In this document: piece after piece, positions 14,475 to 16,466 of the stretch
How the letters are laid out: each line of letters opens with the position of its first letter
Numbering within the stretch: the first letter of the stretch is position 1
From: an uncultured Verrucomicrobiales bacterium
Lineage (GTDB): Bacteria; Verrucomicrobiota; Verrucomicrobiia; Verrucomicrobiales; Akkermansiaceae
Length of the DNA stretch: 16,466 nt
Assembly: GCA_937916135.1 (NCBI GenBank)
Contig: CALFTQ010000128.1
Span: 1 to 16,466 of the forward strand
Direction: 5' to 3'
Notes under the pieces: generated by a model
Told to the model about the DNA's origin: nothing
What the model saw: only the letters and a program-made list of their open reading frames with translations
The model's database searches: none
Program-made: the position numbers and the translations under genes

Positions 14475-15677
14475 ATGAAAATTGACCTCAACAAGAACAC
14501 GCGCTGCATCTCGATGTCTCCATGGAGGCAATGCTTCATGCGCCGCATTTTCCGCGAGCGCGGGCTCACCATGCCCCCGGTGACGCATCCCATCATCCCG
14601 GAGAAGCCTACGAGGCCGAAGGAGCCCAAGGCCTATTCGAGCTTGGCCCTGACCTTTATCCGGTTGATTCTGGAGGCTGAGCGGGACGGCTTGCCGTACC
14701 TGATTATCTACGAGGACGATGCCTATCCCTGTGCAGCCCCGCAGGAAACGCTCGACAAGCTGCTGGCTGAGCATCCGCTCCCGGCAGACTGTGGCTTGCT
14801 GTGTCTGGGGGATGCCAACGGCGTGAGCCGGTTCCGTGGGAGGCATACCAGCTTGCTGGATAAGTGCATGAGACCGTACACGCCGCTTGTCCCAAATTGC
14901 GCCGAAAACAAGGGGAGCCATGCCTTTGTGGTATTCCGGTCTGCCATGATTCCTTTCGTCCAAGCAATCGCCTCTTTTGGCGTAACGGACATGTCTTTCT
15001 CCCGCATTCGCAATCACTGCGAGCTTCGGGCGTATGGCATCTTCTTTGACCCTATATTCACGCAGCACCGGTTCAATGGCGGCAACAATCCGGAACCGGC
15101 TCACCGATTCCCGGAGTATTTCCTGCACCATAGGGCGGAGCTGGATGTGCGTTTTCCTAGACCGACCCAGCAAACCCGCTTGCTTGCTGCCCCCGCGCCG
15201 CGTTTCTGGCTTTTTGCCAATGCTTCGCAGGGGAATTTCCGCTCGCTGGACATCAGGCCGGAGGATGTGCTGGTTTTCCTGAACCGGGCAAAGCCTTTCG
15301 ACAAGCTCAAGCACCTGCCGAACCGCCGCATGCTTATCGTGCGCAGGAATGCCCGGGATAAGAATTGGTTCATCCCTTACGGCAGGGAAAAGGAGATTTT
15401 TTCGCTGTATGAGGATGTGCTGTTGCTCAGTGACAAGGCTCTGGAGAAGGAACGCGCATGGTTCCCGGAGTACAAGCAGGCCACGAACAACGCATCCCCG
15501 ACCACGGGCTGGATTGCGTACCATCTGCTGCGGGATGATTTTCCGGATGCCGAGGTGCTGCTGGTCAATTTCAGGCCGGACGGGGACAACGGCTCGTACA
15601 AGTGGTACAAGCACGATTGGCAGTATGAGGCGGAGTATTACCGGAAGCACGATGTGCCCATCCTTCTGCTATTTTGA
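14475..15677 (+). CDS. bifunctional glycosyltransferase: GT25-like plus sialyltransferase-like domains
   Basis: A 400-residue protein with two halves. The N-terminal ~200 residues resemble family GT25: YLIIYEDDAYP with E80-D81-D82 as the expected metal/nucleotide-sugar DxD-type motif, LLCLGDAN, and GSHAFVVFRSAM, where GT25 proteins have a conserved Ala-Tyr/Phe block. The C-terminal half starts near FWLFANASQGNF and includes VLVFLNRAKPF, ASPTTGWIAYHLL (P342-W346), VLLVNFRPDGDN and KHDWQYEAEYY (H380, D381, E385), the layout of GT29/GT42-type sialyltransferase folds, in which the S/T-G-W/L and H..E motifs bind nucleotide sugar. No signal peptide or membrane anchor is seen, so it acts in the cytoplasm. 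The ATG at 14475 gives a typical start; one at 14460 would overlap the preceding gene by 8 bp. GT25-like assignment is fairly good; the sialyltransferase-like assignment is a pattern call. Confidence 0.7.
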   Translation: MKIDLNKNTRCISMSPWRQCFMRRIFRERGLTMPPVTHPIIPEKPTRPKEPKAYSSLALTFIRLILEAERDGLPYLIIYEDDAYPCAAPQETLDKLLAEHPLPADCGLLCLGDANGVSRFRGRHTSLLDKCMRPYTPLVPNCAENKGSHAFVVFRSAMIPFVQAIASFGVTDMSFSRIRNHCELRAYGIFFDPIFTQHRFNGGNNPEPAHRFPEYFLHHRAELDVRFPRPTQQTRLLAAPAPRFWLFANASQGNFRSLDIRPEDVLVFLNRAKPFDKLKHLPNRRMLIVRRNARDKNWFIPYGREKEIFSLYEDVLLLSDKALEKERAWFPEYKQATNNASPTTGWIAYHLLRDDFPDAEVLLVNFRPDGDNGSYKWYKHDWQYEAEYYRKHDVPILLLF

Positions 15678-15679
15678 CA
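15672..15679 (+). promoter_or_regulatory. TTTTGACA box, copy 5 (tail fibre)
   Basis: TTTTGACA includes the glycosyltransferase stop and starts 21 bases before the tail-fibre ATG at 15693, which is preceded by AGAT. Same spacing as copies 1 and 3. Confidence 0.4.
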
Positions 15680-15692
15680 TCCCGCTCCAGAT

Positions 15693-16466
15693 ATGGATAT
15701 TTTCATCAATTCAGAAAAAAGCCCGGCATTGATTCAGGCCAAGGCAACCGGCTCCCCGCTGAGCGGGTTCAAGGTGAAGCGCGGGGCCGTGGTGCCGTTG
15801 AGTGTCACTGTGCTGGGGGCTCAGAATGCTACAGGCCTTCGTATGGGCATCAAGGCCAAGGGCAACTACGAGGGAGATCTACTCATCCTTGCGGAAGCTG
15901 CTGCCGGGTCTCAGACGGAACTCGGTACCCGCTTTGATTTGAGTCTGGTAGCGTCCTCGCTTGCGCTCAATGACGCGCTCGATGTGGGCGAGGGCAAGGA
16001 AAGCTCCCCGGCCACGCTTGCGGCCATGACCGAGTTCGCTTGGATGGAGAACGGCGAGACCCGTCTTTCTGATACGCTACAGACGACTATCATCAACGAT
16101 ATTATCCGCCTTGCCACGGATGCACCGGAGGCCGCTACCGGGGAATATCCGGCTCCGGACCTCGTGGCCACTAAGTCCTGGGTCAATAGCAAGCAAGCCA
16201 CAGCTGATGCCGCTGGCTTCGTGATGCTGGGAACGGATGAGCCGGTCTCCGGGAAGAATGTCCGCCCGGTGGGCAAGTCTTCTTCCGGTGGCCTTGCTGT
16301 GGATGTTTCGGGCCTGTCTGCTTACGATATCGCCGTGGCCAATGGTTTTGTAGGTACGGAAGCTGCATGGCTGGCTTCCCTGAAGGGCGAGCGTGGCTCC
16401 AAGGGAGAACCGGGCGAACCGGGGATTCAAGGAGTTCAGGGCGAGCCCGGAGAAGTAGACCCGGCT
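15693..16466 (+). CDS. tail fibre / receptor-binding protein with collagen-like segment, 3' truncated by window
   Basis: The frame is open to the window end, giving 258 residues of a longer protein. It starts MDIFINSEKSPALIQAKATG. The first ~90 residues look beta-rich, as in fibre N-terminal domains that attach to the baseplate; a helical-beta stretch with ALDVGEGKESSPATLAAMTEF and SDTLQTTIINDIIRLA follows. Residues 209-230 read SAYDIAVANGFVGTEAAWLA, a motif widespread in phage tail fibres just ahead of collagen repeats. From residue 232 there are eight Gly-x-y triplets (GER GSK GEP GEP GIQ GVQ GEP), indicating a trimeric collagen-like shaft. The receptor-binding tip and any chaperone are beyond the edge. 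Assignment is strong by motif and position. Confidence 0.85.
   Translation, partial: MDIFINSEKSPALIQAKATGSPLSGFKVKRGAVVPLSVTVLGAQNATGLRMGIKAKGNYEGDLLILAEAAAGSQTELGTRFDLSLVASSLALNDALDVGEGKESSPATLAAMTEFAWMENGETRLSDTLQTTIINDIIRLATDAPEAATGEYPAPDLVATKSWVNSKQATADAAGFVMLGTDEPVSGKNVRPVGKSSSGGLAVDVSGLSAYDIAVANGFVGTEAAWLASLKGERGSKGEPGEPGIQGVQGEPGEVDPA

Noticed and set aside
14445..15650. Antisense 401-residue frame opposite the glycosyltransferase
   Set aside because: No domain pattern; it mirrors the codon phase of a well-supported sense gene in GC-rich DNA.
1..16466. tRNA genes, CRISPR arrays, insertion sequences or attachment sites
   Set aside because: None seen: no spaced direct repeats of CRISPR type, no transposase, no cloverleaf, and almost no non-coding space.

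Overview
The window is a stretch of a tailed-phage genome or prophage. All 18 recognisable genes lie on the + strand, mostly as stop/start overlaps of the ATGA type or with gaps of a few bases. There is no chromosomal gene, tRNA, integrase or attachment site. The head and tail gene order closely follows phage lambda (W-like, portal B, protease C, scaffold, capsid E, FII, Z, U, V, G/GT, H), and no contractile sheath gene is seen, so a long non-contractile (siphovirus-type) tail is likely. Base composition looks moderately GC-rich and many starts lack a clear Shine-Dalgarno sequence. My impression of protein style is a gut verrucomicrobial (Akkermansia-like) phage, but nothing in the window proves the host.

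Layout. (1) 1-1476: a ParB-like/PAPS-reductase-like fusion (5' end cut by the window) overlaps by 115 bp a DUF523/TudS-type cysteine protein. (2) 1477-1620: a structured intergenic stretch with several hairpins. (3) 1621-2410: lysis pair of holin and M15 peptidase endolysin, placed ahead of the head genes. (4) 2410-6241: head genes, from a small gpW-position protein through portal, S49 prohead protease and coiled-coil scaffold to the major capsid protein. (5) 6238-7486: connector, gpZ/gp10-like and tail terminator. (6) 7502-11341: probable tail tube, an unknown protein, tail assembly chaperones with a well-formed -1 frameshift signal, and the tape measure. (7) 11370-14467: three proteins of unknown fold at the tail tip, including a 647-aa protein with a long Ser/Gly/Ala tract and Cys-x-Cys clusters. 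(8) 14475-15677: a two-part glycosyltransferase (GT25-like plus sialyltransferase-like). (9) 15693-end: a tail-fibre protein with a collagen-like segment, cut by the window end.

Points most worth follow-up: the -1 frameshift site CCCAAAC with its downstream stem between the chaperone reading frames; the pairing of a serine-rich tail protein with a nearby bifunctional glycosyltransferase, suggesting virion or host-surface glycosylation; the overlapping PP-loop ATPase and TudS-like genes, suggesting a sulfur or thio-nucleotide function; and an eight-base box TTTTGACA that occurs 21 or 23 bases before five gene starts at module boundaries.
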